Shown: positions 16,165 through 25,001 of the stretch, one piece after another | How the letters are laid out: each line of letters starts with the position of its first letter | Numbering within the stretch: the stretch's first letter is position 1 | Origin: Chlamydiota bacterium | GTDB lineage: Bacteria; Actinomycetota; Thermoleophilia; Solirubrobacterales; Solirubrobacteraceae | Direction of reading: 5' to 3' | Assembly: GCA_903970125.1 (NCBI GenBank) | Contig: CAJCHW010000154.1 | Span: 1 to 64,000 of the forward strand | Length of the DNA stretch: 64,000 nt | Notes under the pieces: generated by a model | The model's database searches: none | Told to the model about the DNA's origin: nothing | The model's input: the letters and a program-made list of their open reading frames with translations, nothing else | Made by a program: the position numbers and the translations under genes

Positions 16165-17580
16165 TTGTCTACGCCCACTGTAAGCACGGACGCGGTAACG
16201 GTCAGCGAGTATGCATCGCTGTTGGGTCGGGCCGTGCGCGCTGTCGGTCCGGCAACGATCGAGGGGGAGGTGCAGAAGCCGAAGGCTTCGGCCAGCGGCA
16301 TGCTGTGGTTCGCGCTCACCGACGGTGACGCTGTTCTCTCGTGCAAGGTCTTCCGCGGACAGCTGCGGGCCTTGGAGCACACGCCGCGGGACGGTGACCT
16401 GGTCGCAGTCGATATCGAGCGACCGGACTTCTGGCCACAGGCGGGAAAGCTCGACCTGATTGCGAGCCAGATTCGTTTGGCGGGTGAAGGCGAGCTCTTG
16501 CGCCGCCGCCAGGAGCTAATTGACCGCCTTGGCGCCGAAGGTCTCTGCGATCCCGATCGACGGCGCCCACGCCCGCGCTACCCGCGCGCCGTGGGCGTTA
16601 TCGCCGGTGAGGGTTCAGAGGCGATGGCGGACGTCATCCAGGCGCTCACGGATCGGTGGCCGGGGGTACACGTCGTCAGCTGCACCAGCCTCGTGCAGGG
16701 AAAACGCGCGCCGGCGCAGATCATCGATGCGCTCGCCCGCGTCCAGGACCATCCACTCGTTGACGTGATCGTCCTGGCGCGCGGCGGGGGATCCGTCCAG
16801 GATCTCGCATGCTTCGACGACGAGCGGTTGTGTCGCGCGTTGTTTGCGTGCGCTGTCCCTGTTGTGTGCGCTGTTGGGCATACCGCCAACAACCCCGTGT
16901 GCAACCACGTCGCTTGGGCCGCCTATACGCCGTCGCGCTCGGCCGAGCTGGTGGTTCCCTGCGCTTCCGAGATACGCCGCGACCTCGTTTCAGCCCGCGA
17001 GCGCTTGGCCGGTGTTCACCGCCGTGCGGCTTCGACGACCGCGGTATTGATGGTTGCTGGTGGACGGCTGGACTGCGTCGCAGCGCTGAACGCGAGGATC
17101 TCAATGCTGCGTGAACGTGCCGGCGCAATCCGTGACGTGTCGGTGGTGTTGGATGGTCTGGCCAGGGACGCCCGTGAGCGTGGACAGCGCCTGCGGGTGG
17201 GTACTCGGCGTCAACTCGAGGACCACGCTCGCGATTACGGTCATGCGGTGCAGCGCCTGCTGCGTGACACGCGCAAGGGTTTTAACCGGCGCGCGGCACA
17301 CGCTCGCGAGTCCATCGACCACCAGGTAGTGCTTGTTGCCCAACGGGCCCGGCGCAGGCTGCAGGATGCGGCGAGCGCGGCAACTCACGCCGCGGCGCTG
17401 ATCGCGGCCCATGACTTCCGCTCCAAAGGCTGGCTGCTTGCCTCGGTATCCGGAGCACCCGTGCGCAGCACCGCGGACCTGAGTACGGGCGCACACATTC
17501 TTTTGCAACTCCAAGACGGCAGCGCCGAGGCTGTCGTTGAGACCGTCAATCCCAACAGTGAAAGCGAAGATCATGACTGA
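16165..17580 (+). CDS. xseA: Exodeoxyribonuclease VII large subunit
   Basis: A 471-aa protein. The N-terminal OB fold (ATIEGEVQKPKASASGMLWF) is followed by the XseA catalytic domain: GSEAMADVIQAL, DVIVLARGGGSVQDL and CAVGHTANNPVCNHVAWAAY. A long Arg-rich coiled coil and a C-terminal tail complete it. With XseB it would degrade single-stranded DNA processively. Most family members have GHExD-type acidic residues after the conserved His; here the segment is GHTANN, and further Asp positions in the following helix are also replaced, so catalysis is uncertain. The start is TTG 16165; no ATG or GTG preserves the OB fold. The stop overlaps xseB by eight bases. Confidence 0.87.
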   Translation: MSTPTVSTDAVTVSEYASLLGRAVRAVGPATIEGEVQKPKASASGMLWFALTDGDAVLSCKVFRGQLRALEHTPRDGDLVAVDIERPDFWPQAGKLDLIASQIRLAGEGELLRRRQELIDRLGAEGLCDPDRRRPRPRYPRAVGVIAGEGSEAMADVIQALTDRWPGVHVVSCTSLVQGKRAPAQIIDALARVQDHPLVDVIVLARGGGSVQDLACFDDERLCRALFACAVPVVCAVGHTANNPVCNHVAWAAYTPSRSAELVVPCASEIRRDLVSARERLAGVHRRAASTTAVLMVAGGRLDCVAALNARISMLRERAGAIRDVSVVLDGLARDARERGQRLRVGTRRQLEDHARDYGHAVQRLLRDTRKGFNRRAAHARESIDHQVVLVAQRARRRLQDAASAATHAAALIAAHDFRSKGWLLASVSGAPVRSTADLSTGAHILLQLQDGSAEAVVETVNPNSESEDHD

Positions 17581-17929
17581 CACACCTATGCCAACTGCGG
17601 TGACATTTGAGGCTGGATACGACCGCCTGAAGGTGATTGCCGACAGGATCGATCAGGAGGAGGTGCCGGTCTCCGAGCTCTGCGACCTGTTTGCCGAGGG
17701 CAAGGGCCTGGAGCTCGCTCTCACGAACTATCTGGAGACACAGAAGGCGCGACTTGAGACGATCGAACGCGGCGACGGGGTCCAGGCGTTTCGCATCGTG
17801 GCAGCGGATGCCGATGAGGCGGGCCGCGATGGCGCGCGCGCTCTCGACGTCGACGACTGCGATTTTCAGGCGGCGCGTGTAGGTCACGCGGATGACATCG
17901 CCACGGCACAGGAGGGTCTGCCTCTCTGA
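17573..17929 (+). CDS. xseB: Exodeoxyribonuclease VII small subunit
   Basis: A 118-aa protein. Its first ~65 residues match XseB: FEAGYDRLKVIADRIDQEEV, VSELCDLFAEGKGLELALTN and YLETQKARLETIE, a helical hairpin that coats the XseA coiled coil. The remaining ~45 residues are an acidic, Ala/Asp-rich extension not seen in typical 70-85-aa XseB. ATG 17573 lies inside the end of xseA, so the subunits are translationally coupled. Confidence 0.85.
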   Translation: MTDTPMPTAVTFEAGYDRLKVIADRIDQEEVPVSELCDLFAEGKGLELALTNYLETQKARLETIERGDGVQAFRIVAADADEAGRDGARALDVDDCDFQAARVGHADDIATAQEGLPL

Positions 17930-18054
17930 AGGGCGGACAGGACCGAGCATTTGTGCTCGGGAGGACAGTTCAGAAGGGCTACTCTGAACATGTGATGACA
18001 GCGGTAGTCGCATCTGCTTCGTCATGAGGGAGCCGGCTTAATGGTGAGGCTTCC

Positions 18055-18528
18055 GTGAGCATCGCGGGGTGTCTTGCTCGTGGCGGGTGGCAAGGCTGTC
18101 ACGAGCACGCGTCCGTTCACGAATCGGTGCTCGTAGGGCTTCTGCTTGTCGCGCTTGTAGTTGCATGCATCGCGATCGCGTTCGTGATCAGACGCCAGCA
18201 TCGCCGTCCCAAGCGGGTCGCCGATCAGTGGGGTGCGCTCGCCGTGATGGGCGAGCTTTGCCCGCGCGGTTGGCAGGCCGAGATAACGGTCTATGGAGGC
18301 GGCGCGCCGCTGCCCGCTGATGCGCCGTCTGAAAACAGTCTGCGCGTAGAGCTCGGATGGAAGCAGTTCGACACGGAGTTTGGGCGCGTCGCGGTGGCGC
18401 GCCGCGTTTGGGCGTCGACGATCGGCGAGGCACTTGGAGCGATGGTCGAGGACCGCCGTACAGATGCCACGCTTGAGCAGATCGAGCGAGCAGGCGCCGA
18501 TGAAGGCGGCATCCAGTGGAACGATTGA
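18055..18528 (+). CDS. Small single-pass membrane protein of unknown function
   Basis: A 157-aa protein starting at GTG 18055. One transmembrane helix (SVLVGLLLVALVVACIAIAF, about residues 24-44) is followed by a basic stop-transfer (VIRRQHRRPKR) and a ~110-residue cytoplasmic domain. That domain contains WGALAVMGELCPRGWQAEIT, LGWKQFDTEFGRVAVARRVW and an acidic end. No family was recognised. It is co-directional with xseB (125 bp upstream) and the exported protein 57 bp downstream. The start is uncertain; the residues before the helix include two Cys. Confidence 0.65.
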   Translation: MSIAGCLARGGWQGCHEHASVHESVLVGLLLVALVVACIAIAFVIRRQHRRPKRVADQWGALAVMGELCPRGWQAEITVYGGGAPLPADAPSENSLRVELGWKQFDTEFGRVAVARRVWASTIGEALGAMVEDRRTDATLEQIERAGADEGGIQWND

Positions 18529-18584
18529 CCACGGTCAAGCACGCTGCGCTCATGTGCGTCTGCCGAAAGGACGATAATGCGGTC

Positions 18585-19019
18585 ATGAGGCTTGCAAGGC
18601 GCCCCGTGGTAAATGCTCTCGTCGTGCTCGGGTTCGCGGGCGCGCTGGCTTGGCCGGCGACGGGCAGCGCGACCCAGTCCGTCGGCACAGCGGCACAGAT
18701 CGCTTGGGTGCGCAGCGCCGCCTCGCGCTTTGTGACAGCCGAGCTCGATGGCGACGGCGAATCTGCTTGCGCCGTGCTGACCAAGCCCCAACGCGGGGAG
18801 GTGGGTGGAAGAACATGCGCGCAGCGCTGGGACGCGCGTTCGGCCAAGCTGCGGCACACCCCCGGCGCGCGCGCCGCGTTGCATAAGGACTTGGTCGAAG
18901 TTGCTCACGCCCCTGTGGTGGTTCACGGCGACGTGGCCACAATCGATGTGGGGACGCCCTTGATGAGCGGGTCCGACAAGCTGTTGTGGACCGAAAACTG
19001 CTGGATGGTCGAGGGCTGA
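18585..19019 (+). CDS. Small exported protein of unknown function
   Basis: A 144-aa protein. The ATG at 18585 gives a classic signal peptide (MRLARRPVVNALVVLGFAG, then ALAWPATGSA). A ~115-residue domain follows, with AASRFVTAELDGDGESACAV, GGRTCAQRWDARSAKL and TENCWMVEG. The layout (helix with AC-x-x-L, then C-x-x-x-W, then a C-terminal Trp strand) resembles small SnoaL/NTF2-like or lumazine-binding-like exported proteins of actinobacteria. That comparison is tentative. An upstream GAAAGGA lies 13 bases before the start. No function is proposed. Confidence 0.65.
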   Translation: MRLARRPVVNALVVLGFAGALAWPATGSATQSVGTAAQIAWVRSAASRFVTAELDGDGESACAVLTKPQRGEVGGRTCAQRWDARSAKLRHTPGARAALHKDLVEVAHAPVVVHGDVATIDVGTPLMSGSDKLLWTENCWMVEG

Positions 19020-19121
19020 AGCGGCGCTAGGACGCCGCGCCCGCTACGGCCACCGAACTGGCGTTGGTGGCGCACCGCACGACCCATCAGTAGCAAACGG
19101 CTCGCTGGCCGCGTACTTCCA

Positions 19122-19192
19122 AGGCGACGACCGGATTCGAACCGGTGTACACGGCTTTGCAGGCCGCTGCGTAGCCTCTCCGCCACGTCGCC
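19122..19192 (-). tRNA. tRNA-Cys (anticodon GCA)
   Basis: The minus strand gives the acceptor GGCGACG/CGTCGCC, an anticodon loop CTGCAAA (anticodon GCA) and a T arm ACCGG-TTCGAAT-CCGGT. CCA is not encoded. It lies in a tRNA pair with tRNA-Val, which is on the opposite strand 139 bp away. Confidence 0.95.
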
Positions 19193-19331
19193 AGAACACA
19201 CGCGGGACTGCTGTCCAGCGCGCGCTCAAGCGTAGCGGGCGGGATCGCTGCGAGCATCCCCTCCCAGTGGGCGACTCGCGCGCTCGCCGGTCTCGCACCG
19301 CACCGTCGTTGCTAGGCTTGATGGCCCTCCC

Positions 19332-19404
19332 GGGCGATTAGCTCAGCTGGGAGAGCGCCGCCTCGACAAGGCGGAGGTCACTGGTTCGAGCCCAGTATCG
19401 CCCA
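19332..19404 (+). tRNA. tRNA-Val (anticodon GAC)
   Basis: The cloverleaf has acceptor GGGCGAT/ATCGCCC, D arm GCTC...GAGC, anticodon stem CCGCC/GGCGG with loop TCGACAA, and T arm CTGG-TTCGAGC-CCAG. The discriminator is A. CCA is not encoded. The DNA downstream holds repeats and no gene for about 690 bp, as at integration sites. Confidence 0.96.
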
Positions 19405-19436
19405 CTCGTTGCAATAGGTGCGAAGAATCGCGAACC

Positions 19437-19497
19437 CTTCGGGGCTATAAGGGCGAAATGCTCACAACGCCCCCGATTCAGGCTTCTAGCCCCGAAG
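19437..19497. repeat. 11-bp perfect inverted repeat downstream of tRNA-Val
   Basis: CTTCGGGGCTA (19437-19447) and TAGCCCCGAAG (19487-19497) are exact reverse complements separated by 39 bp. A further copy of CCCCGAAGC follows at once. The sequence could be an RNA hairpin or a recombinase site. It is not explained by any gene. Confidence 0.6.
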
Positions 19498-19511
19498 CAC
19501 CCCGAAGCCCG

Positions 19512-19533
19512 AGCCCCGTGAAATGGGGCTTTT
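19512..19533 (+). terminator. Terminator-like hairpin
   Basis: AGCCCC/GGGGCT arms with a seven-base loop, followed by TTT. It is a plausible terminator for transcription from tRNA-Val. Confidence 0.5.
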
Positions 19534-19594
19534 CGGACTTCTGCGGACTTCTACGGACCCAGGACGGACCCAGGATAGGTCCCACAACGGACCC
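19534..19594. repeat. Phased CGGAC(T/C)(T/C) short repeats
   Basis: CGGACTT occurs at 19534 and 19544; CGGACCC occurs at 19554, 19565 and 19588. The first four are spaced 10, 10 and 11 bp, one helical turn. A reversed GGTCCC lies at 19578. The pattern suggests adjacent binding sites for a DNA-binding protein, such as an integrase arm region or iterons. Confidence 0.5.
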
Positions 19595-20094
19595 ACGGAG
19601 GTGGTAGCCATGCTCAGGCGCCCCCTGACCGGTACTCGCGGTTCCTCCTCGGAGATCCTCGCAAGCGAGCCCTGCGACACTCGCTAGACAACTCCAGCTC
19701 CCGAGCGGCAGGGCCGGCGCCCACAGAGGCCACACAGCTCAGGCGTTTCCCTCGCCTCGGCGGACGACGGGATTGCGATTGCCCGCCTCCGGTCGGCCGA
19801 GCGTGCATGACCGTGCCGCCGGTAGGGCCGGGGCGGTCGCCGTGCAGCAGTGGCTTATTTGTGGAATGCTCACGCCTTGGGGCCACGCACACCTGTTTTC
19901 GGCCGGCGAAGCTCAGGGTTGACTGCGTGATACTCGACAGGTGCTGAGCGGGTGACACAGCGACACCTGGGGGGTGCCGCGATATCCGAGCGACCCACGG
20001 CAGGGTTCACGGGCTGCCGACTTCTCCTACCGGTGTTCGGGCCCGGTTGCTGCGCTGCGCGCACGACATTCGTCGATGCGAGAGGATCATCTGC
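19595..20094. other. Gene-free stretch before the RCC1 gene
   Basis: About 500 bp hold no convincing coding region on either strand. A 25-codon ATG frame at 19610 has no recognisable similarity. The final bases supply AGAGGA, eight bases before the RCC1 start codon. A TTGACT at 19918 has no well-spaced -10 partner. Confidence 0.5.
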
Positions 20095-23000
20095 ATGCGA
20101 GTAACAATCTGCTGCATCACGGTGATGGCTGCAGCGGTGCTCGTGGGTCCGGCGGGTAGCTCGGGCGCCGCGCAGCCGGGCGGGAGCCTGTTCGCATTCG
20201 GCGACAACGAGGTCGGCCAGTTGGGCAGCGCGACGAATCTCGAAGCGAGCCGTCCGAACCCGACCCCGGAGCTCGTGAACATCCCAGGGCAGAGCGGCCC
20301 GACCGTCACGCGCGTCGCCGGAGGCTACGACTCGAGCTTCGTGGTCACCTCGAGCGGTGAACTCTACGCCTTCGGCGAAAACCAGTTCGGACAGCTCGGA
20401 AACTCCACGAACAACGGCACCAGCAGTCCGAACCCAACGCCTAAGGCCGTGGCTCTCCCGGGGGAGAGCGGCGTCGTCACCCAAGTCGCAGCCGGGGCCG
20501 ACCATAGCCTCGTCGTCACATCAACGGGTCAGCTCTATTCCTTCGGCTACAACAAGTACGGCCAGCTCGGCGTTTCGGAGAACAACGGCCAGACGGCGCC
20601 GAATCCGACGCCGACGCTCGTGACGCTCCCGGAAGAGAGCGGTCCGGTCACCCAGGTGGCCGCGGGTGACGCGTTCTCTCTGGCGGTTACGTCCAGCGGC
20701 CAGCTCTATGCCTTCGGCGAAAACCAATTTGGGCAACTCGGCAGCACGACAAACAACGGCAACAGCAAACCGAACGCCACGCCGACGCTCGTGAGGCTGC
20801 CGGGCGAGAGCGGCCCCGTCATCGCGGTCGCTGCCGGCGTCCAGTTCGGCCTGGCTGTCACCTCGAGCGGCCAGCTCTACGCCTTCGGCGAAAACTACTA
20901 CGGTCAGCTCGGCAGCTCCGCCAATAAGGGAACGACCCATCCGAACGCGCCGGAGCTCGTGGCGCTGCCGGGGGAGAGCGGTCCTGTCACCCAGGTGGCC
21001 GCAGGACGCGGCCACAGCCTCGCGGTCACGTCGAGCGGACAGCTCTATGCCTTCGGCGAAAACTATTACGGACAGCTCGGAAACCCCACGAACAACGGTG
21101 AAAGCTTGCCAAATCCGACGCCGACGCTCGTGACTCTCCCGGGAGAGAGCGGCCTCGTCACCCAGGTTGCCGCAGGCTGGCACGACAGCCTCGCGGTCAC
21201 CTCCAGCGGCCAACTCTACACTTTCGGGGAAAACGAATTTGGGGAGCTCGGCGACGCGACCAATGAGGGCACGCAGAAGCCCGGTCCGACGCCCACGCTC
21301 GTGACGCTGCCAGAAGGGCGCGCCGTCACCCAGGTCGCTGCCGGCGAGGAACACAGCCTCGTCGTTGCTGCCGGCGCAGCCGAAGCGGCCGGCCAGCCCA
21401 CCGCTGGAGCACCGAGCCTCAGCAGCACTTTCCTGCCGGGCCAGACCCTGACGTGCGACCCGGATGCGGCCGGCTGGACGGGCAGCCCGACGTTCACCTA
21501 CCAGTGGCTGCTTGACGGCACTGCGATCGCGGGGGCGACGAGCGCGGAACTCACGGTTGCCGAATCGGATGAAGGGCACACGCTCGCCTGTCAGGTCACG
21601 GGCACCAACGGGGGCGGGTCCACGACCGCCGTCACGACGACGGTCCACGTCGGCAGCGTTTCCCACACTGGCCCGGCACAGAGCGGCCTGGCACAGAGCG
21701 GCCCGGCACAGAGCGGCCCGGCGCTGCTGACGGCGCCACGGGTGGTTGCGTCGATCGAGCAGAACAGCGTCGTCGGCGCTCCCGTCACGATCAACGCGTC
21801 GCTGTCAAACGCAAACGGCGGTAGCCCGATCACGGGCTACACGACCGACTTCCAGACGCCTTCCGGGATGTTCGCCGCCAAATGCCCCTCAGGCAGCCCC
21901 TATGTGTCCGCGACGTTCAGCGCCGCCGCGAACGTGAGCGCGGTCGTCACCGCGACCAGTGCAAGCGGCGCGTCGAGCACGACGACGATCCCGTTCACGG
22001 TCTCCACGATTTCGGGCGCGGCCCGCAAGTCAGATCTCGCGAGCACGGCGGGCGTGATCTCGACGGTCTGCAGCTCGAGCGCGCCGCCGGCGCAGAGCTC
22101 GGGCGGAGCCCCAAGCGTGCAGTCACTCGCGCAGGAGACGTTCTGCCGCACGCTCACGTTCGCGTACCGGATCGACTCCGGCTTGGTCGACGCCGAATCG
22201 CAGCGCGGCTGCTTCGTCGCCGGCGGACCGAGCATCGTGCCCGCCGAAGAGTGGGAACTTCTGAAGTACAAGAGGATTGGTATCGACACCGTGAACGACG
22301 TAGCGGCCCTGGAAGCGGGCGGTGCGAGTGCCGCGCGCGCACACTCAACGTCGCTCGGGGAACCCGCGACAGACACCTTCTACGTCTTCAACAGCACCGT
22401 GATGGTCAACGGCCTGGAAATCGAACCGGCGCCGGGGAAGAGCGTGGTGCTCGCAGTCGGCGGCACCGAGACGGACTTCCGACACCACAACGCCGCCTAC
22501 CTGGTGAGCGCGAACGCGACGATCAGGCTGCCGCTGCCGCTGCCCGGCGGCGGGACGGTCAAGGTGCCGGTGAACTGGACAGCGGGCACGACCGCCGAAG
22601 CCATCAAGGGCGGGGTGACCAATCTCGCCGAAGGCTCGGTCAAAAAGGCTGAGAACGGGGAAGTGCCGGGCTTCGAACTGCCGCACCCGGGCGGCAAGGT
22701 CGAACTGAACGTCAGCTCGATCGAATACGTCAACGACCCCGAAACCGGTGAAGTTGTGCCGCGCCCGCACTCGAAGGCCAAGGTCACGACCTTCGACCTT
22801 GCCAGCGCGCTGAACGAAATCGCGCCCTCGGGCCTCCCGTTCACGCTGACGGGGAAAGCGCAGCCGAGCTTCGAAATCATCGAAGGCATCCCGCAGACGA
22901 ACGTCGCCGACGTGCAGCTCGGCGTGCCGGGGATCCTCGGATCGGACGAACTCCCGATCACCGGGTCGGTCCAGATCCACGCCGACAACGCCCACCACGG

Positions 23001-24933
23001 CGCCTACCTCGAATGTCTCGGCGTCGGCATCAACCCCTCCGAACCGGCGGAGCTCGCCGGCATCGAACTGAAGGACCTCGACGTCACCTACTACGGTACT
23101 GCCGGCATGGATAAGCCCGGATGCGTCGGGACGCCGCCCGCCGGGGCGACCACACATGCGGCCTCCTCGCTGGTGGTCAACGGCGACGCGGTGGTGATCG
23201 GCGGCGATCTCAGCGGCCGCTTCGAGCTCGACACGGGGAAGGTCAAGCCGGGCGCGAGCTCGTGGAACGGCACGCTCGCCTATGAAGGTGGGAGCCTGGA
23301 CATCACCCCTGGCAGCCCAGTGCCGGTCTTCCTGGGATCGGCGCGATTCCAGTTCAACGACTCGTCGGCAAAAGGCGTGGCCAACCTTTACGCCGCCTCG
23401 CCAGGGGTGGGGGGCGAAGGATGCGGCCTGCTCGGCTACAGAGGCGAAGTCCAGGTCACCTGGTCCCCGGGTCTCGTGATCGCAGGAATAGGCAAAACGA
23501 CCGTGATGTGCGCGCCCTTCGGCGCGGAAGACGGCTTCCTGATCGAGGAGGCCAGCAACACGGAAGGCCAGCCTCTGGTCACCGTCGGCATCAGGCACGG
23601 CGAGAACTTCGAAATCCCCGGGGTTCTGAACGGGGGAGTGTCGGGCACCGCGGCCCTGCAGCTGAACCTCGACACGCTAAATCCGGTCTTCGAAGCCGAA
23701 CTCGACGGCCATGCGTCGCTGCAAATCCCGTCGATATCGCTCCCGGGCGGAATCAGCACGCCCTCGTTCGGCTTCGGCGGCGACGCCCAGGTGGTCGATT
23801 CGAATATCGGCCTCGGCGCGTGTCTGAAGTTCGGCCCCAACGACGACATCGAAGTCGGCGCCGGCTTTCACTACATCAACCTCGTCGACGGGATCCTCAC
23901 CACGACGAGCGCGGTTCTGAACCCCGTCGCCGCACCGGCGCTGATCGGCGCCCGCATGCTGATCGGCAACGAAATCGACATCGGCGGCTGCAACGTCGCG
24001 CCCTACCACACGCTCAACGTCGCAACGCTCCCAGGTCTGGACGGGAAAACCTCGCGCGCCCACGCGGCGGCGGCCGCCGGGCCGACGATCACTGTGACGC
24101 GGGGTGAGCGCCAGCTCGTGCTCGACGCGGTGGGCTCGGGCTCCGCGCCCGAGCCGACGCTGAACCCGCCCGGCGGCGGAGCCACGATCAGCTCGAACGT
24201 GCCGACCGGGCTCTACGGTGAATACTTCGTGATCCACGAGGGCAACCGGACGGAGATCGACGTCGCACACCCCGCGCCGGGACTGTGGAGCGTCGGCGCC
24301 GCGGCTGGCTCGCCGCCGGTCGCGAGCCTCAGAAGCTCACAGGTCCTCGGCCCGCGCCGCGCCAGCGGCAGCGTCCACTCTGCCGGACCAGCGCGGGAGA
24401 CGCTGCGCTACCGGCTCACGAACGTCACCCCCGGGACGAAGCTCGCGTTCTCAGAACATGCGCCCAACGGCGCGAGCATCGCGATCGGCACTGCGACCGC
24501 TACGGAGCGCCCGAACGGGACTCTGCGATTCTCGCCCGGCGTGTTCGGCGCCGGTCGGCGCGCGATCACGCTCGTCGCGACCGATCCCGGAGGCGAGCCG
24601 TCGGCGCCGCTCCCGGTCGCCGCCTACCACGCTCCGTCGTTCGCGCTCGGCCGCCCCGGCAGGCTGCGCGCCCGGCGCGCCGGGAACTCGGTGATCGTCA
24701 GCTTCACGCCCGCCGCGAACGCCGTCGGCGGCGACATCGTCGAGCTCATTCTCGGCGACGACAGCCGCCGCACCCTCAGGGCCGCTCGAGGGAGGCGCAG
24801 CGTCAGCTTCGCCGGCGTCGCGAACCTCGGCGTCGCGTCGGTCACCGTGAGGGGAGTCCGCGGGTCCAGTTACGGACCGATCGCCGGCCTGATCGCTCGA
24901 TCGACCGGCAAGCACAGACGCCGCCGCGGTTAA
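20095..24933 (+). CDS. Giant secreted RCC1-propeller protein with Ig-like and unknown C-terminal domains
   Basis: A 1,612-aa protein. ATG 20095 follows AGAGGA and opens a signal peptide (MRVTICCITVMAAAVLVGPA). Seven RCC1-type repeats follow (about residues 28-430, motif GQLYAFGENxFGQLG), enough for one complete seven-bladed propeller. Next comes an Ig-like domain (about 440-530, FTYQWLLDGTAIAGATSAEL), an Ala/Gln/Ser/Gly spacer made from 15-bp tandem repeats, and an FNIII-like segment. About 900 residues of beta-rich sequence of no recognised family end in an Arg-rich tail (GKHRRRRG). It is probably cell-surface and involved in binding. Synonymous choice differs from neighbours: GAA is frequent for Glu, where flanking genes use GAG. 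Together with the tRNA-Val repeats upstream this suggests acquisition. No enzymatic motif was seen. Confidence 0.85.
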   Translation: MRVTICCITVMAAAVLVGPAGSSGAAQPGGSLFAFGDNEVGQLGSATNLEASRPNPTPELVNIPGQSGPTVTRVAGGYDSSFVVTSSGELYAFGENQFGQLGNSTNNGTSSPNPTPKAVALPGESGVVTQVAAGADHSLVVTSTGQLYSFGYNKYGQLGVSENNGQTAPNPTPTLVTLPEESGPVTQVAAGDAFSLAVTSSGQLYAFGENQFGQLGSTTNNGNSKPNATPTLVRLPGESGPVIAVAAGVQFGLAVTSSGQLYAFGENYYGQLGSSANKGTTHPNAPELVALPGESGPVTQVAAGRGHSLAVTSSGQLYAFGENYYGQLGNPTNNGESLPNPTPTLVTLPGESGLVTQVAAGWHDSLAVTSSGQLYTFGENEFGELGDATNEGTQKPGPTPTLVTLPEGRAVTQVAAGEEHSLVVAAGAAEAAGQPTAGAPSLSSTFLPGQTLTCDPDAAGWTGSPTFTYQWLLDGTAIAGATSAELTVAESDEGHTLACQVTGTNGGGSTTAVTTTVHVGSVSHTGPAQSGLAQSGPAQSGPALLTAPRVVASIEQNSVVGAPVTINASLSNANGGSPITGYTTDFQTPSGMFAAKCPSGSPYVSATFSAAANVSAVVTATSASGASSTTTIPFTVSTISGAARKSDLASTAGVISTVCSSSAPPAQSSGGAPSVQSLAQETFCRTLTFAYRIDSGLVDAESQRGCFVAGGPSIVPAEEWELLKYKRIGIDTVNDVAALEAGGASAARAHSTSLGEPATDTFYVFNSTVMVNGLEIEPAPGKSVVLAVGGTETDFRHHNAAYLVSANATIRLPLPLPGGGTVKVPVNWTAGTTAEAIKGGVTNLAEGSVKKAENGEVPGFELPHPGGKVELNVSSIEYVNDPETGEVVPRPHSKAKVTTFDLASALNEIAPSGLPFTLTGKAQPSFEIIEGIPQTNVADVQLGVPGILGSDELPITGSVQIHADNAHHGAYLECLGVGINPSEPAELAGIELKDLDVTYYGTAGMDKPGCVGTPPAGATTHAASSLVVNGDAVVIGGDLSGRFELDTGKVKPGASSWNGTLAYEGGSLDITPGSPVPVFLGSARFQFNDSSAKGVANLYAASPGVGGEGCGLLGYRGEVQVTWSPGLVIAGIGKTTVMCAPFGAEDGFLIEEASNTEGQPLVTVGIRHGENFEIPGVLNGGVSGTAALQLNLDTLNPVFEAELDGHASLQIPSISLPGGISTPSFGFGGDAQVVDSNIGLGACLKFGPNDDIEVGAGFHYINLVDGILTTTSAVLNPVAAPALIGARMLIGNEIDIGGCNVAPYHTLNVATLPGLDGKTSRAHAAAAAGPTITVTRGERQLVLDAVGSGSAPEPTLNPPGGGATISSNVPTGLYGEYFVIHEGNRTEIDVAHPAPGLWSVGAAAGSPPVASLRSSQVLGPRRASGSVHSAGPARETLRYRLTNVTPGTKLAFSEHAPNGASIAIGTATATERPNGTLRFSPGVFGAGRRAITLVATDPGGEPSAPLPVAAYHAPSFALGRPGRLRARRAGNSVIVSFTPAANAVGGDIVELILGDDSRRTLRAARGRRSVSFAGVANLGVASVTVRGVRGSSYGPIAGLIARSTGKHRRRRG
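21670..21720 (+). repeat. 15-bp tandem repeat inside the RCC1 gene
   Basis: Three units of about GGCCCGGCACAGAGC, then a partial unit, encode (GPAQS)n-like spacer sequence between the Ig-like and following domains. In-frame units can expand or contract without frameshift. Confidence 0.8.
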
Positions 24934-25001
24934 GGCAAATCGAGACGCCGTGAGCAGGTCGGTAGACAGGAAGTAGCCCCGGCAGCGCGGTCCCGTCCGC
25001 G

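Noticed and set aside
19610-19687. A 25-codon ATG frame downstream of tRNA-Val as an excisionase gene
   Set aside because: Too short and without a helix-turn-helix pattern.
19914-19945. A promoter at TTGACT upstream of the RCC1 gene
   Set aside because: No acceptable -10 occurs at 16-18 bp spacing.
20047-20094. A longer start for the RCC1 gene (16 extra codons)
   Set aside because: ATG 20095 has a well-placed AGAGGA and gives a normal signal peptide; the extra residues would bury the signal behind charged sequence.
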